Positions 1-11,826 of a DNA stretch of 64,000 nucleotides are shown in pieces. The notes beneath the pieces are model-generated. The model ran no database searches. It saw only the letters and a program-made list of their open reading frames with translations, and was not told the DNA's origin. Within the stretch, counting starts at the first letter, position 1, and the number at the start of each line of letters is the position of its first letter. The translations under genes and the position numbers were made by a program. Source of the stretch: Perognathus longimembris pacificus (lineage: Eukaryota; Chordata; Mammalia; Rodentia; Heteromyidae); NCBI RefSeq assembly GCF_023159225.1, contig NC_063181.1:23710073-23774072 (forward strand), written 5' to 3'.

Positions 1-824
1 TTGCCTTTGTCCAATAATGCTGAGGTAGAAAAAAGAACTAGTAAATTGTTTTTTTCTTCATCTCCTGACTATAATCCAAAATATACAGGGGTCCAAAAAG
101 CCAAAGCAAAGGGGGCCTAAGTAAAATATGGCATCAAGATCCTATATCCAGAGCCCCTTAGTTACACAACACCAGGGGAGCCATTCACAAGAATGCTACT
201 TGGAGTTAGGGAACAAAAGTCATTTTTGGATTCCTTGAAATTAACGTATTAGGGAACATTTTCAAAGCAATTTGAAATGGTTCTATGAAGCATGTTCATG
301 AAGGTAGGATCTGCTAATGTTAGTTGCTAATGCTGTTCATACTTGGACACAAATTACTTTGCCCAACACATTCTTCTACAGGAGGAATTATTTCAAGATT
401 AGCTTAAAATCAAGTCATGAGAATAAGGCTATATGAGTTGTGGGTTTGTTTATTCCTGTTCACACATGGGGAAAGTCCAGGAATTAGATAAAGATTGAGC
501 TCATGTAGAATATAATTTGAGTGTCGGCTTTGTGTTCTCCACAAGTAGAAAATGTCCCTTAACTACAAATATAATGGTACATATACAATAGCACAACTAC
601 CTAAAGATAAGATATTTTCAAATCATTGCGAGTAAAAATGTAGCTAATGATCCTATTAAAGCTCTTAAAATTATATTACTTAAGGAGTTACTGTTGAACA
701 AATCAGTTTGTAAGTACAACACATCTTGATTGATGTACTCCCTTTATTTTCAAAACAAATGGCTAGAGCCAACTGCAACAGCCTTGAGATATTTCACGTT
801 TTCCTAATGTAAGAATTCTGTTAA
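1..824. other. Intergenic, nothing recognised
   Basis: AT-rich single-copy-looking sequence with no long ORF or identifiable repeat. Confidence 0.6.
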
Positions 825-1029
825 GGGGCTGGGAATGTGACTTAGTGATAGACTGCTTGCCTAGCATGCATGAAGCCTTGGGTTCCATTCCTCAGTACCA
901 CATTCTCAAAAAAAAGCCAGAGGTGGTGCTGTGGCTCAAGTGGTAAAGTGCTAGCTTTGAGCAAAAAAAGGAAGCCAAGGACTGCTCAGGCTCCTGAGTT
1001 CAAGCCTCAGGACTGGCCAAAAATTAAAA
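825..1029 (+). mobile_element. IDL-Geo dimeric SINE
   Basis: The left ID-like unit begins GGGGCTGGGAATGTG, with Pol III A-box (TGACTTAGTGATAGACTGC) and B-box (GGTTCCATTCC). The right Geo unit runs from GCCAGAGGTGGTGCTGTGG to CAGGACTGGCC and A-rich tail. Flanks share AATTCTGTT. Confidence 0.85.
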
Positions 1030-1039
1030 AATTCTGTTG

Positions 1040-1959
1040 ACAGGTAAGGACATTGGAAAAAACCTAATTTCAAAAATGTTAAAAGCCATTGATGTAAAAA
1101 TATTGTTATTAAGGAGTAAGAGTTTTTCATTAAATATACAGTATGCTAGCATTTAAAACAAAAAATACTTTCCAAGTGGGAGATTAAGGGCATAATATAA
1201 ACATGTTTTAAGGGTAACCTCTGGGCGAAAACCAAAATCTATTTAAAAGAAGACATACATACAAAACAGAATAAATCATACTGTGACATCTTAAGAAACA
1301 AAAGGAGAAACTACAAAATAGGACAAAACCAACACAAAGCATATCTGTCTCAAAAAGTAAGTTTCCAGACCAAATCTCGAAGCACAATCCAACCACACCC
1401 AGGAAACAAGTATGCAGAAAGTTTGAAAATAAAAAGATTGGCAGAACACAGCAATAAAAATAAAAAGTATCAGAAGAGATAATGGGTATAAGACACGTAA
1501 CATTGCCTTGTAAATAGCAAGTATACTGTTGGCAAGTTACACCAAAAAGAGCAGGATTGAATTCATCCTGTCAGATAAGGTAAAATTGAGTTAACTTATT
1601 ATAAAGCATGCCACTTCATAATGATAAAAGGCATAATTCACAGTATAGATCTAACAGTTATGAATAGTTAAACACCAAAATGTAGAGACCTGACATTTAA
1701 CATGAAAAAAGGAGAGGAAGAACTGAAATACCATGTATGCTGATGGTGCTCAGTCACTTCACATGGTCCATGACAGCTCAAATGGGCAGAAAAGGCTGAA
1801 GAGGCTGTTATGCAAATAATTAAACAGACCTAACATATGCAAATATATGAAGTGTTTGTGGCAAGCCTCAGATGAAATATAATTGTATAGACAATTACCT
1901 TATACTGCAGTGAGATTAGGAACTAACATCACTCAAAAAGGTGTGGGGGAGGTAGGGTA
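1040..1959. other. Intergenic, nothing recognised
   Basis: AT-rich. ORFs at 1208-1503 (minus) are hydrophobic, low-complexity frames without family features. Confidence 0.6.
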
Positions 1960-2052
1960 TTAAGTTGCCCTGACTAGCTTGCAACTCTCAATCTTCCAAC
2001 TTCAGCCTCCCCAGTAGCTGGGTTTATAGGCATATGCCATGGTACTAAGCTT
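1960..2052 (-). mobile_element. B1-type (7SL-derived) SINE fragment
   Basis: Antisense B1: TTCAGCCTCCCCAGTAGCTG and GGTTTATAGGCATATGCCA. Confidence 0.6.
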
Positions 2053-2439
2053 GGCAACTGGAAATTTTAAAACATTCTTAAACTAGCAAAAATAGAAGAC
2101 ACTGAATTTTGAATATACGGGCTATTGCTTAAGTAATGCTTAGATTCTAAGTCAAAATAAGAAGCAAACTAAGGAAGAAAAACTGGGGGTACTGGTAGTT
2201 CCTATCTGAACTATCCTATCAGAAGGATTGTGGTTCTGGGTCAGCCTGTGCAGAAAAGTCTATAATTTGCAACATGGACCTGTGAGTCTGGCAGGGTTTG
2301 TTTCTGTGGTTGGCATTATTAGAAAATTGTATATGAACCTTCATAATCTCCTGGAGTTTTTTTTTTTTGGGGGGGGGAGGTTATTTTGTTTATGTGTGTG
2401 TTGTGTGTTTGCTAATAATGGGTCTTAAGACCTCACACT

Positions 2440-2625
2440 TGCTGGGCTTTTTCACTTACAGCTGGCAATTAAACATTTGAATCAAGCCTCCAGATTTTTG
2501 CTGGTTAATGGGAGATAAGAGTCCCATGGATTTTTTTGCCTGGGGTGGCTTTGAAATAGGATCCTCAGAGTTCAGCCTCCTGAGCAGTTAGGATTACAGG
2601 AATGAACCCGACACCTTGCAGGGAG
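2440..2625 (-). mobile_element. Degraded B1-Geo SINE
   Basis: Antisense B1-type end TCAGCCTCCTGAGCAGTTAG plus a linker resembling GGTTAATGGGAGATAAGAGTC, the B1/Geo joining segment seen in better copies. Confidence 0.6.
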
Positions 2626-2719
2626 TGATTATTGATGAGACTTGGGAAGATTGAAGTGTTTTATATCAGTTTGTTGTTCAGAGAACTATCTAGCAATTTT
2701 GTGTCAGGGTCTTGCCTTT

Positions 2720-2915
2720 TTGCTCAGCTCTTTCTCTCACATATGATATTCCACCTACTTGAGTTGTATCTCCAGATCTGGCTTTTTGGCTGGTTAGTGA
2801 GTCCTCTGGTTTTGTTTGCCTGACTTTTTTGACGTTGAACCAAGATCTTCAGATCTCAGCTTCCCAAGTAACTAGGATTACAGGAGTGAGAGACCAGTGC
2901 CCAGTGCACCTAGCA
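2720..2915 (-). mobile_element. Degraded B1-Geo SINE
   Basis: Antisense B1 core TCTCAGCTTCCCAAGTAACT with a remnant of the Geo half (CTACTTGAGTTGTATCTCCAG). Confidence 0.55.
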
Positions 2916-3000
2916 GCTTGAAATATTTGATCTCTTCATAATTTAGTCATTCTTGAGTTCTAGATTTCAAAGATTTTGGCTTTGTTTGGGAAGGTAGGTC

Positions 3001-3222
3001 TTTTTTTTTTTTTTTTTTGCCAGTCTTAGGACTTGAGCTCAGGGCCTAGGCACTGTCCTTAAGCTTTTTTTTGCTCAAGGCTAGTACTCTATCACTTGAG
3101 CCACAGTTCTACTTCTGGATTTTTGTGGTTAGTTGGAGATAAAAGAGTCTCACAAACTTTCCTTCCCAGGTTGGCTTCAAACTTTGATCCTCAGATCTCA
3201 GTCTCCTGAGTAGCTAGTTCAA
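3001..3222 (-). mobile_element. B1-Geo dimeric SINE
   Basis: T17 (minus-strand poly(A)), then the antisense Geo half (GCCAGTCTTAGGACTTGAGC), a joining segment, and antisense B1 ending TCTCCTGAGTAGCTAG. The B1 head replaces the ID head of IDL-Geo. Confidence 0.8.
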
Positions 3223-3225
3223 GAA

Positions 3226-5637
3226 GGAGCCAATTTCAAACTTATTCCATTTGTGTTGCTCTGTAATAGCTTGTCTGACATTAACTTCTTTGCCTCTCCC
3301 ACCATCCACCCCGACACTAAAGAAAAATAAGGTGCATCTTAGCTTCAGTAATGACTCATGAACTTTTATTTTCTTATATTCTTAAAGGAATTGAATTTGT
3401 TCTTGGTTTATTGAATTTCTACCATTCACATATTTAAAGTTGAATTGATTTTCTGTGAATGACAGTCATTAAGACCATTCCCTGTACATGGTTACAGGTT
3501 AAAAGCTACTTAATTCAGTGGCTTCTGATCACTCCTGAAGTCCAATGCTCTGAAGAATTTAGTAGGGGGCAGGTGGTTCTAGAGAAAGCCACATTGCTTG
3601 CTGCTTTCCTAGAGGTCCCCCATTGCTCTGAGAACACTGCCTATGCTCAGAAATGTAGAGCAGATCCTATATTGCCCAGCAGATTGGTGCACTGATTATA
3701 ATGGCAAACAGCTACATAGAGCTGTATTTATGAACTTTTTTAATCCTAAAAAGAATCATTATCAGTAACTCTTTGATAGTATTTACCAACCACAACAAAA
3801 TATGAATTCTACTTTCATGCTTTTTTTCTTACACTGCAGATAATTAGTTTTTCTTTCTAAAATTCTAGAACTCTCTCATATCCATATCCAGGCTGGTCAT
3901 CACCTCTATGTCTACTATACAAATGTGGTTTTGATGCAGAACCACTATCCAACACACAGAAAACACTGGAACAGAAAAAAAAAAAATCAGGAATTCCAGT
4001 AACTGGCTCCCTCCTTATCAGTACTGGAGCTTTCCTATGTCTTTGGAGATAAGAGGCTTTATATAATATTCTGAAGAACACAGACTTGTATATTATCTAA
4101 AGCATTTTAAAATTTATGTCAAATCTACACCTAAGTATTTTCTATCAATATTTTTTTATCAGACAGAAATGAATAAACTTGGAAAGAACCTGGAGAGTTT
4201 AAGACTAGCCCTAACCACGGCCTGATAGCTCACATCCTTCAAGAGGCCTTCTTTGGCCATGTAAGTCAATAAAATAATTCTCATCTAACCACACTATCTT
4301 TAAGTTCTCTCTCCCCTTTTTCTCTCTCTGCTGGTACTGGGGTTTGAACTCAGGGGTTTCTGCTCATTCGGTTCATTTGAATTAGTTGGACAAGTATCTG
4401 TGAGGATGTGGAAAAAGTATTTTGACTACAAGGAAGAAGATTCTTGGACTTGAAAGGGAAGTAAAATTTTAGGAAGATCGTGTTAGAATAGAAAACCTTG
4501 AAATGTTTCCCATGCCATTTATCCGTAAGACTAAGGGAAAGTGTCCATAAACCTCAGTGTTACTGAAAGTTACCTGGAGATTCTGCAGAGTAAAATAGTG
4601 TTTCTTTCCATTTCAACACACTGGCAAGAGTCTCTTGATTTTTTTTAGTGGCGATAAAAATTATAACTGTAGTCAGATAGTACATTCTAGGTGAGATTCA
4701 CTGCACACTCCCTGGACAAATTCTAAGTGGTGTGAAAGACAAATACCCTTACTTACATGTACAATGAGTAAGAATTTCATTCTAAGGTTTAACTTAGTGC
4801 ATGCAAGTTTTTCTAGGTTAACAAGCTATAAGAACAAGGGCAAAAGTTTTCATTTGAATTTTTATTTTAAATTAACCTGAGGAGATAGCATTTGTACAAT
4901 ATAAGCCCAAGTATTGTTATAAAGAAGCAAATTTACTTATTTTTAATTTAATTTCAAAGATAATAGATAAAGCCCTGTATCTGATACTTAGTACTGCAGG
5001 AAAAAAGAGAAAAAGAGGGTAGGTGGAAGGAAAAACTTTAGAAAAAAGATACTATTCGTTTTAAATAGGGGTGGGGAGAACTCTTACAACATGCATATTA
5101 TATACCATGCATCATATATCATTACTCTTTTACATAGTAGAAATTTACAATAATACTTTTGTGGTAACTCAGGTAAGTTTTAAAAAGTATGAAATTTAAA
5201 GGAAGGCAAACCTTTCCTACCTATACTATTGATATCCTTCAATATGTTCTTTGTAGGGAAAGAGCTCTACACAAATAGGCTCTAGATTCCCCCAACATAA
5301 TGGCTGGGGACGTATTCACTAAGGAGATAGTTTGGCCACGAGAGGGCAGCATAAGGGCACTGATTTCTTGGAGAATAAACTTAAAAAGAAGGAAAAGCAG
5401 GTAGTAACTTACTCAACAACTAAGTATTAGTACCAAACACATAAGAAGTTTACATTCACTAAAGGACAGAATGGTAGTATCTGTTGTTAAAAGGTGCCTG
5501 CTTCCAAGTTTCAACAAACATTACATTTTTCTCTTCTTTCTCATTTCTGGTCACCATTCCTCTTAATTATGGATGGTAATTCAGATGAGGTGTTGATCAT
5601 TTCCTAAGTAGAACAATTACTACAACAAAAAGTGTCA
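3226..5637. other. Intergenic, mostly nothing recognised
   Basis: AT-rich, with one short antisense ID/Geo-like scrap at about 4325-4365 (CTGGTACTGGGGTTTGAACT). Confidence 0.55.
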
Positions 5638-5878
5638 GCCAGGCACCAGTGGCTTATGCCTGTAATCCTAGCAGCTCGAGAGGCTGAGATCCGAGGATCA
5701 CAATTCCAAACCAGCCTGGGCAGGAAAGTCTGTGAGATATATCTCCAATAAAAACTATCAAAAAAGCCACAAATGGAGCTGTGGCTTAATTGGTAGCATG
5801 CTAGCAGTGAGCAAAACAGCCCAGGGACAATGGCCAAGCCCTGAGTTGAAGTCCTAGGCCCAGCACATTAAAAAAAAG
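5638..5878 (+). mobile_element. B1-Geo dimeric SINE
   Basis: B1 head GCCAGGCACCAGTGGCTTAT, joining segment, then Geo half GGAGCTGTGGCTTAATTGG and an A-rich tail. Confidence 0.8.
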
Positions 5879-5881
5879 AAT

Positions 5882-6660
5882 GTGTCACTATTCCTTATAG
5901 GCATTACTTCACATTTTTCTTTTGCCAGTGTCATTGTTGGAATTTATTTCCTCTCTTGACATATAAACCTAAATTATTGGTCACCTGGTCATTTATTAAA
6001 AAAAGAGTGTAGACTCCTGATTTTCCCCATTATTATCATCTCTTGCAGAACTCAAAAGATTCTAGGCCACCATCCTAGCTTGCCTACCTCTTGACTACTG
6101 GGCCAGTTTTCCCTTCCTCAAACCCAAGCCTCAAGGCTTAGATCCTGGCTGTACCCTCTTATCTGCTGTTGTCTTGAAAGATTCCTCCTCATCCTTCAGC
6201 TCTCATGGTAAGTGCAACTCTCTAGAATGAATGTCCTCCGTGGCCATTTGACATTTCAGTAAAAATACTTTTCAATGATATCCTCCTTTCAATCATCTAC
6301 TTTGAATGATATTCACATTTCCCACAATAGTACATAATCACGCATTGTTTTTGTCTCATTTATGAGTATAGTTAGCTTTCATAAATTCTGATTACCTTCA
6401 AGGTTTTTCTGGAGTAAATGATTCTTTTCAGTAAATCAAGAGGAAATTGACCTACATTATAATACAGTGTGCATTTAATATTGCTGAAAATGAGAGGAAT
6501 AAAGTAAATATTATTTTTTTGTAATAATCCTAATTTTCTTTTGAGCCATACTTGCTAAGCAGGTACTTTTCTTCTTGAGCCACATCTCAATCATTCTCAG
6601 TTTTGTTTTGTTTTTAAATTACAGTATGTTTACTGTTAGAGGAAAACACAGAAAAAGCTT
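5882..6660. other. Intergenic, nothing recognised
   Basis: No gene, repeat or structured element identified. Confidence 0.55.
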
Positions 6661-6665
6661 AAGGA

Positions 6666-7090
6666 AGCTGGGCACTGGTGGCTCACACCTGTAATCCTAG
6701 CTACTCAGGAAGCTGAGATTTATGGATCACGGTTCAAAACCAGCCTGTGCAGGAAAGTCCATGAGACACTTATCTCCAATTATCCCCCAGAAAACCAGAA
6801 GAGGCTCTGTAGCTCAAAGTGGTAGAGCACTAGCCTTGAGTGCAAAAGCTCAGGGACAGGGGCTGGGAACGTGGCTTAGAGATAGAATGCTTGCCTAGCA
6901 TGCATGAAGCCCTGGGTTCAATTCCTCAGCACTACATAAACAGAAAAAGTCAGAGGGCTCTGTGGCTCAAGAGGTAGTGCTAACCTTGAGCAAAAAGAAG
7001 CCAGCGACAGTGCTCAGGTCCTGAGTCCAAGCCCCAGGATTGGTTAAAAAAAAAAAAAAAAAAAGCTCAGGGACAGCACCCAGGCCCTAC
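6666..7090 (+). mobile_element. B1-Geo SINE interrupted by an IDL-Geo SINE
   Basis: The B1 head begins GCTGGGCACTGGTGGCTCAC. The Geo half stops in AAAAGCTCAGGGACAG at 6844-6859 and resumes with the same 16 bases at 7061-7076, then CACCCAGGCCCTAC. The intervening SINE is listed separately. A T/G-rich run follows at 7098-7122. Confidence 0.85.
6860..7060 (+). mobile_element. IDL-Geo SINE inserted in a B1-Geo SINE
   Basis: Complete dimer with poly(A) tail, bounded by the perfect 16-bp target duplication AAAAGCTCAGGGACAG (6844-6859 and 7061-7076). Confidence 0.9.
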
Positions 7091-7240
7091 AAGGGGTATG
7101 TGTGTGTGTGTGTGGGGGGGGGGAATCCAAAAAAAGTAAAAGCTAAAGGGCAGTACTCAGGTTCTGAATTCAAACCCTATTACCAGCATACACACACAAA
7201 AAGTAATGAGTCTTCCCTGTGATTACAAAATTAAGAGCCA

Positions 7241-7449
7241 TGGGATGGGAATATGGTCTAGTGGTAGAGTGCTTGCCTCGTATACATGAAGCCCTGGGTT
7301 CGATTCCTCAGCACCACATATATAGAAAAAGCTGGAAGTGGCGCTGTGGCTCAACTGGTAGAGTGCTTGCTAGCCTTGAGCAAAAAGAAGCCAGGGACAG
7401 TGCCCAGGCACTGAGTTCAAGCCCCACGACTGTCAAAAAAACAAAACAA
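7241..7449 (+). mobile_element. IDL-Geo SINE, first of a tandem pair
   Basis: ID head and Geo half with tail (A)nC(A)n. The 15-bp flank ACAAAATTAAGAGCC (7225-7239) recurs with one mismatch at 7678-7692, after the second SINE, so the second element landed in this one's tail. Confidence 0.85.
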
Positions 7450-7677
7450 GGGGCTGGGGATATAGCCTAGTGGCAAGAGTGCCTGCCTCGGATTCACGAG
7501 GCCCTAGGTTCGATTCCCCAGCACCACATATACAGAAAACGGCCAGAAGTGGCGCTGTGGCTCAAGTGGCAGAGTGCTAGCCTTGAGCGGGAAGAAGCCA
7601 GGGACAGTGCTCAGGCCCTGAGTCCAAGGCCCAGGACTGGCCAAAAAAAAAAAAAAAAAAAAAAAAAACAAAACAAA
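7450..7677 (+). mobile_element. IDL-Geo SINE inserted into the A-rich tail of the preceding copy
   Basis: Begins GGGGCTGGGGATATAGCC directly after ACAAAACAAG of the previous tail; ends in a long A run and AAAACAAAAC units. Confidence 0.85.
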
Positions 7678-7798
7678 ACAAAATTAATAGCCTTCAGAAA
7701 CTCTGCAACCTTGTGATGTATCTTTATCTTTCCCTTTATTCAACACTGCATAAGCTCAATAGGGAATTTTAATAAAAACAATTTTTGAGAGCATAGTA

Positions 7799-7839
7799 GT
7801 GTATATATATATATATACATATATATTATACACACACAT
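7799..7839. repeat. (TA)n/(CA)n microsatellite
   Basis: Alternating TA with a short CA end. Confidence 0.9.
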
Positions 7840-7884
7840 CCCAGTTTAAAGAAAAGGTAAACATTATGCTACCATGACTTTTAC

Positions 7885-8058
7885 CTGAGGTTTTTGCTCG
7901 TGTAGTGCTGTATCACTTAAGTCTCAGCTCCACTTCTGGTTTTTTGTTTAATTAGAAATGAGAGTCTCATGGACTTTCCTGCCTGGGATGGTTTCAAACA
8001 CCAATTCCCAAATCTCAGCCTCCTGAGTACAAGTGTAAACCACCAGTTCCAGGCCTAC
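7885..8058 (-). mobile_element. B1-Geo SINE, truncated
   Basis: Antisense Geo remnant, joining segment TTAGAAATGAGAGTCTCATG, and antisense B1 TCTCAGCCTCCTGAGTACAA. Confidence 0.7.
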
Positions 8059-8816
8059 TACTAAGACTTTTAACACTTTCTCTCCCTATACTTTTCCATC
8101 CTACTTGATGATACTAATGAGAAAACTGCTCTGAAAGGATTTAAGAGCTTAGCATTGTGCCACACTTCAAATCTTCAATTTATATACATTGGAATATTCA
8201 AGGGCAATTGGTTGGTTTACTGATTACCTGCAAAAACACTTAAGGTATGATGACTCATCACCATTAATGATGCAGCTATGACAGAATACTTTGATATCCT
8301 TTTATTTTTTAAACACACTGAGTATAGCTATTACCAGGTTGAATAACTTCTATCAACACCTTACTGTTAAATAAAAATGTAAGCTTCACAAGGAAAAATC
8401 AGATGAGAATTTCAATTATGAATATCCAGTATAAATCTCTTCCCTAAATTTTAATCCCTTCCCGTGTTTTTAGGAAACATAATTGCATAATTCAGACTCC
8501 TTCAGTACTGTGACCTACTTCCCCTCTTACTGTTATAAATGGCTCACGTAACTATGGTAACCATCTAGGGAAATTGAATGTTTTTCTGGTCAGCATTATG
8601 CAAAGCACATCATATGTATTATTTTTTCCTCTCTGTAATAACCAAGAGGATAATACATTTGCTGTTTTCTTGGTGATGGGAATATTTTATTATACAAAAT
8701 TTCTTCCTGACCATAGTTTGTCATTCACAAGCTTCTTCATTAAAAGGTCTTAGAATTATATTTTGCTAATAGTTACACTAAATGCTACACAGAACAGATT
8801 GGATACATTAATTATG

Positions 8817-9050
8817 TGTGCGTGCTCATCTCAGAGCTTGAACTCCAGGTTTGGGTGTTGTTCCTGAGCTTTTTGCTCAAGGCTAGCACTCTCCCACTCG
8901 AGCCACAGCTCCATTTCCTGCCTTTTGGTAGTTAATTGGAGGTAAGTGTCTCATGGACTTTACTGCACAGGCTGGCTTTTAACCATGATTCTCAGATCTC
9001 AGCCTCCTGACTAGCTAGGATTAGAGGTATGAGCCACCAATGCCTGGCCT
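8817..9050 (-). mobile_element. B1-Geo SINE
   Basis: Antisense Geo half with TTTTTGCTCAAGGCTAGCAC, joining segment and antisense B1 ending ATGAGCCACCAATGCCTGGC. Confidence 0.8.
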
Positions 9051-9591
9051 ATACATTAATTTTAAATATAAACTGTCTACCATACAAATAGCCTGATATT
9101 GCTTAGATTTCTAATCTTTCATCTAGAGAACCTGGGATTCTCTTAACTTTGTCCTTTAGTCCAAGTAAGCATTTCCACAAAAGAAGAAAACACTAAAATG
9201 AAATTACATTTTGGGAAAAATACTTCGGTATTGAGAAGTTGTCTTCAGTTTGTGGTGACTTTGCTATATCTTCTTTTTACTTTTTTCTATTAACTGCTGT
9301 AATATTTGCTGTACTTCTGTAATAAAGTATTTAAATTCTTTAAAACTAGGCTCAATGAAATTTACTAGCAATTTTTAAAAGCTTCCTTTTGTACAAATAT
9401 ATTGATTTAACATTTTCTGGTTTAGGATAATTTAAAATGCTTCACTGAACCTTCATAGAACAAATTAGTCTAAATACTGACTCCTAAATTATTAAGGATT
9501 TGTATTAAACATAACTAAATTTTCACTATCAATTGGAGATATCTTAACGTGAAGATTCATTTAAAGTGCTTTTCTTTTCTTTTTCATTTGT

Positions 9592-9822
9592 TTAATGCTA
9601 GTTACTGGGGTTTGAACTCAGAGCCTGGGCACTGTCCCTTAGCTTTTTCACGCAAGGTTAACATTCTACCACTTGACTCACCACTAGCTCCATTTCTGGC
9701 TTTTTGCTAGTTTGAGATAAGAATCCCATGCGTATTCTTGCCTGAGGTCACTGTGAACCTGTGATCCTCAGATATCAGACTGAGTAGCCAGGATTACAGG
9801 CATGATCCACTGGTGCCCAGCT
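9592..9822 (-). mobile_element. B1-Geo SINE
   Basis: Antisense Geo half (CTGGGGTTTGAACTCAGAGC) and antisense B1 ending GATCCACTGGTGCCCAGCT. Confidence 0.75.
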
Positions 9823-10160
9823 AACAGTGATTTTCTTGAATTTTCTCATATTTATAATGGTGTTTAAAAACCATCCAAATATTTTCCTTAAAAAATTGCT
9901 ATTGGTTTCACTGAATTAAATAGAAAATGGACTGTTTTTACTGCTTTAGAAAAGACCTCACCTATCCAAACAAAACATAATGGAACTTGTTTTCACCCAA
10001 CTAAACAACTTAAATATACAAAGATTAAATGAGACAACAGAAAAAATTTGAATTCTTTGGATACTAAAAAACTTGAGATCTTGAATTGAAACCCCCTTGC
10101 ATGGTTACTTAAGGATAATTAAAAAGTACATATATAAATTAAAATAAATTTAAAAACATA

Positions 10161-10300
10161 TTAGTGGTAATGGTAATCTATAGTCCCAGCTGTCAGGAGG
10201 CAAGGATCATGAGCCCAAAGCTATCCTGGGCTACGGAGTGAGTTCAAAGCCAACCTGGACCACACAGACAGACTCTGCCTCAAAAAAAAGCTAAAATAAA
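10161..10300 (+). mobile_element. B1 SINE, monomeric with no Geo half
   Basis: Ordinary rodent B1 layout: ATCTATAGTCCCAGCTGTCA, then GACTCTGCCTCAAAAAAAAG. It goes straight to the A tail, unlike the B1-Geo copies. Confidence 0.75.
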
Positions 10301-10491
10301 ACATCTTTTATCTATTCATATGTCAATAGGTAACGTTTTTAGTAATCTAATAAAGGTAAAGGAGATTTGAGTATTATAGGCCATCTCAATATATTAGCCA
10401 TATGCTGATAATGTTGAAGTTGACTAAATGGTATATGAGGATATATGTTTGAGACTTTCCATCATATAAAGTTTAAAAAACCTGAATGCTA

Positions 10492-10697
10492 GGGCTGGGA
10501 ATATGGCCTAGTGGCAAGAGTGCTTGCCTCATATACATGAAGCCCTGGGTTCGATTCCTTGGCATCACGTATATAGAAAAGACCAGAAGTGGTGCTGTGG
10601 TTCAAGTGGCAGAGTGCTAGCCTTGAACAAAAATAAGCCAGGGACAGTGCTCAGGCCCTGAGTCCAAGGCCCAGGACTGGCAAAAAACAAAACAAAA
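10492..10697 (+). mobile_element. IDL-Geo SINE
   Basis: Head GGGCTGGGAATATGGCCTAG, B-box GGTTCGATTCC, Geo half and tail AAAACAAAAC. Confidence 0.88.
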
Positions 10698-10972
10698 CTT
10701 TAAGTTTAATTGGTGTGACTTAAGCAGTTTTTCTCAGGAGTGGTCTCTGGGGATTTTTCAGAATTACTTGCTAGTGTGTTTTTAATCAGTATGAACCTGT
10801 TGCTCTCCCCTCTCAGACTATTAATGAAGGATACAAGGAATAGGTCTGAAGGCATAAACAGGGACCTCTTCAAATAGCTGATTTAGAATGTAAAGCTAAT
10901 TTCAGACACTAATTTAGGAGCATCTTATCCTTCAGGGTTACTTTAAGAGTAGAAAATATATTGAAGAACAGA

Positions 10973-11210
10973 TTTTTTTTTTTCTTGCCAGTCCTGGGGA
11001 TTGAACTCTGGGCCTAGGTGCTGTCCCTGAACTTCTTTTTGCTCAAGGCAAGCACTCTACCACTTGAGCCACAGCACCACTTCTGGCTTTTTTGAAGTTT
11101 TTATTGGAGAAGAGTCTCACAGACTTTCCTGCCTGGATTGGCTTCAAGCCCTCAGATCTCAGCCTCCTGAGTAGCTAGGATTACAGGCATGAGCCACGGG
11201 TGTCCCGCTC
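10973..11210 (-). mobile_element. B1-Geo SINE
   Basis: Antisense T-run, GCCAGTCCTGGGGATTGAAC, joining segment and antisense B1 ending CATGAGCCACGGGTGTCC. It abuts another minus-strand SINE at 11219. Confidence 0.85.
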
Positions 11211-11218
11211 GAATAAGT

Positions 11219-11436
11219 TTTTTTTTTTTTTTTTTTTTTTTTTTTGCCAGTCCTGGGGCTTGGACTCAGGGCCTGAGCACTGTCCCTGGTTTCTTTTTGC
11301 TCAAGGCTAGCACTCTACCACTTGAGCCACAGCGCCACTTCTGGCCATTTTCTGTATATGTGGTGCTGGGGAATCGAACCCGGGGCCTCATGTATACGAG
11401 GCAAGCACTCTTGCCACTAGGCCATATCCCCAGCCC
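11219..11436 (-). mobile_element. IDL-Geo SINE
   Basis: T26 (minus poly(A)), Geo half, and antisense ID head ending CCATATCCCCAGCCC. Confidence 0.88.
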
Positions 11437-11615
11437 AGTTGTTGTTGTTGTTTAAATTCACAAGATTAAATATAATCTATTAACTTTTATGTTGCAGACA
11501 ATCAGATTTTAAATTTTTAAGAAAATTAGAAAGTTTAGTCTGAAGAAGCTCCAAATTTCCAGTGAAGTGACTACTGAGAACATTGCTAAATAACCAAGGT
11601 CAAGAGTTGGGTTTA

Positions 11616-11812
11616 GGGGCTGGGAATATGGCCTAGTGGCAAGAGTGCTTGCCTCATATACCTGAAGCCCTGGGTTTGATTCCTCAGCACCACATATATA
11701 GAAAACAGCCAGAAGAGGCGCTGTGGCTCAAGTGGCAGAGTGCTAGCCTTGAGCAAAAAGAAGCCAGGGACAGTGCTCAGGCCCTGAGTCCAAGGCCCAG
11801 GACTGGCAAAAA
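11616..11812 (+). mobile_element. IDL-Geo SINE
   Basis: Bounded by the perfect 14-bp duplication AAGAGTTGGGTTTA at 11602-11615 and 11813-11826. Confidence 0.92.
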
Positions 11813-11826
11813 AAGAGTTGGGTTTA

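Larger units (their letters stand above)
8060..10160. other. Intergenic between SINEs, nothing else recognised
   Basis: AT-rich stretches 8060-8815, 9052-9590 and 9824-10160 around two B1-Geo SINEs carry no identifiable feature. Confidence 0.5.

Noticed and set aside
10492..10570. tRNA gene-like A-box and B-box sequences in many places
   Set aside because: They are the ID heads of SINEs (B-box GGTTCGATTCC kept) followed by Geo and poly(A); no intact anticodon arm or acceptor stem, so no tRNA genes are called.
11189..11455. Recurring small ORFs reading [16 protein letters not shown] and similar
   Set aside because: Translations of IDL-Geo SINEs; the same peptide recurs at each copy and is not a gene family.
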